Shown: piece by piece, positions 63,048-64,000 of the stretch | How positions within the stretch are numbered: the first letter of the stretch is position 1 | Layout of the letters: every line of letters starts with the position of its first letter | Assembly: GCF_017993425.1 (NCBI RefSeq) | Contig: NZ_JAGOMQ010000002.1 | Coordinates: 62,001-126,000, forward strand | Reading direction: 5' to 3' | Length of the DNA: 64,000 nucleotides | Source: Amaricoccus sp. | Lineage (GTDB): Bacteria > Pseudomonadota > Alphaproteobacteria > Rhodobacterales > Rhodobacteraceae | Program-made: the position numbers and the translations under genes | The notes under the pieces: model-generated | Told to the model about the DNA's origin: nothing | What the model saw: only the letters and a program-made list of their open reading frames with translations | The model's database searches: none

Positions 63048-64000
63048 TCAGGCCGCCGGCAGCAGCAGCGTCGCCTCCAGCCCCGGCCCCGCGTCCGCGA
63101 GGTCGAGGCTGCCGCCGGCGCCCTCGGCGATCTCGGCGGCGATGGCGAGGCCGAGGCCCTGGCCGGGGAAGCGGGAGTCGAGCCGCTCGCCCCGCGCGCG
63201 CATCCGCGCCAGCGCCTCGGGCGGCGCCCCCGGCCCGTCGTCGCGCACGCCCACGGCCGCCAGCGCGCCCCGGCGGGCCGCGATCAGGGTGACCCGGCTC
63301 GCGGCGTGGCGGGCGGCGTTCTCGGCGAGCGCGCCGAGCGCCTCGATCAGGTCGGCCTGGTCGATGCGCGCCCGCAGCGCCGGCTCGACGCGGACGTCCC
63401 AGGCCACCCGCCGCCCCTCCGGCGTGCGCTTCAGCACCGCGAGCACCCCGGCGATCGCGGCGGCCGGGTCGGCGGAGGCGGCGCGCGCGGCCCCGGCGAC
63501 GCGGGCGCGCGCCAGCTCGCGCTCGACATGGCGGTCGATGGCGCGGGCGACGTCCTCGATCCCCTGCGCCGCCGACGGGCTTCCCGCGGCGCGCAGCCTC
63601 GCCGCCTCGCCGATCAGCGCCTGGAGCGGCGTCTTCAGCCCGTGCGCGAGATCCCCGGCCCGCGCCCGCGCCCGCGCGACGTCCGCCTCGCGCGCCGCGA
63701 TCAGCGCGTCGATCTCGGCGGCGAGCGGGCGCACCTCCGCCGGGAAATCCTCGCCGAGCCGCGCCGCGCCGCCCGAGCGCAGGGCGGCCACCCGCTCGCC
63801 GATATGGGCCAGCGGGCGCAGGCCGACGCTCACCTGCGCCCAGCCCGCCGCGAGGAGCGCCGCGGCGAGGAGGCCGAGATAGGGTGCGAGGTCGCGCAGG
63901 AAGGCGCGGCGCGCCCGGGTGAGGTCGCCGCGGTCCATCGCCACCGTCGCCTCGGCGGTGCGATCGCCGAGGCGGAGCGCCCGCGAGGCGACCAGCATCG
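63048..64000 (-). CDS. Two-component sensor histidine kinase, 3' part (truncated by window end)
   Basis: The last 317 residues of an inner-membrane kinase. One helix (LAPYLGLLAAALLAAGWAQV) is followed by a HAMP-like linker. The phospho-His lies in GDLAHGLKTPLQALIGEA, the PhoQ-type variant of the H box. The ATP-binding part has LAENAARHA, DDGPGAPPEAL and GLGLAIAAEIAEG. The N-terminus lies beyond the window, so no start is given. It converges on parE with 9 bases between the stops. The partner regulator is probably just upstream of it, outside the window. Confidence 0.92.
   Translation of the reverse strand, partial: MLVASRALRLGDRTAEATVAMDRGDLTRARRAFLRDLAPYLGLLAAALLAAGWAQVSVGLRPLAHIGERVAALRSGGAARLGEDFPAEVRPLAAEIDALIAAREADVARARARAGDLAHGLKTPLQALIGEAARLRAAGSPSAAQGIEDVARAIDRHVERELARARVAGAARAASADPAAAIAGVLAVLKRTPEGRRVAWDVRVEPALRARIDQADLIEALGALAENAARHAASRVTLIAARRGALAAVGVRDDGPGAPPEALARMRARGERLDSRFPGQGLGLAIAAEIAEGAGGSLDLADAGPGLEATLLLPAA

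Overview
The window is a very GC-rich (roughly 70 percent or more), densely packed stretch of chromosome that reads as an alphaproteobacterium, most likely of the Rhodobacterales. Four things point there: a circularly permuted two-piece tmRNA gene whose tag reads ANDNYAPVRLAA, an SspB of the alphaproteobacterial type, a VPLPA-type C-terminal sorting signal on a secreted esterase, and a DctBD pair. Most genes sit in tight operons with 1 to 4 base stop/start overlaps. GTG and TTG starts are frequent.

Layout. 1-6757 is an Entner-Doudoroff sugar block: the end of zwf, then pgl, edd, a dienelactone hydrolase-like gene, eda and pgi. Two tandem copies of a mobile-looking non-coding repeat split edd from the last three genes. 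6813-12280 holds an RluA-type pseudouridine synthase, thyX, a glyoxalase, a secreted DUF1194 protein, a VPLPA-tagged GDSL esterase, a cupin, then ssrA (tmRNA) followed directly by sspB, the adaptor that hands tmRNA-tagged proteins to ClpXP. 12474-24665, all on the minus strand, holds dctBD, an efflux set (membrane fusion lipoprotein, RND pump, MFS), trpE and a PpiD/SurA-like foldase. 24874-31607 holds an unusual membrane protein, an aminotransferase, an ABC-F ATPase, a small guanidinium-type exporter and two more copies of the repeat family.

31608-39000 is an accessory stretch: an FAD oxidase divergent from an AraC regulator with 21-bp-period repeats between them; a TetR-led operon (tetR, GST, a broken GST remnant, two VOC proteins) with an operator inside a near-consensus promoter; DUF1285; and a sulfotransferase coupled to a four-helix membrane protein. 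39424-46204 is a MoxR / DUF58 / BatA-DUF4159 / glutamine-amidotransferase-like membrane operon. 46218-51209 is a YbhGFSR-type ABC exporter. 51497-64000 holds a class V aminotransferase with DUF2125, a ChaC-like enzyme, a transketolase-like / creatininase-like / orphan ABC ATPase operon, a flavin reductase, a DUF3445 protein coupled to a CobB sirtuin, parE, and the 3' part of a sensor kinase.

The most interesting signal is non-coding: a family of about 335-bp elements (three full copies, one partial). They have 14-bp terminal inverted repeats and flanks that look like 9-bp target duplications. Their internal hairpins keep invariant stems while the loops differ between copies. Also notable are a 39-bp palindrome-containing repeat found twice 22 kb apart, the ssrA-sspB pairing, a probably leaderless tetR, and the operon that ends in an ABC ATPase without a permease.
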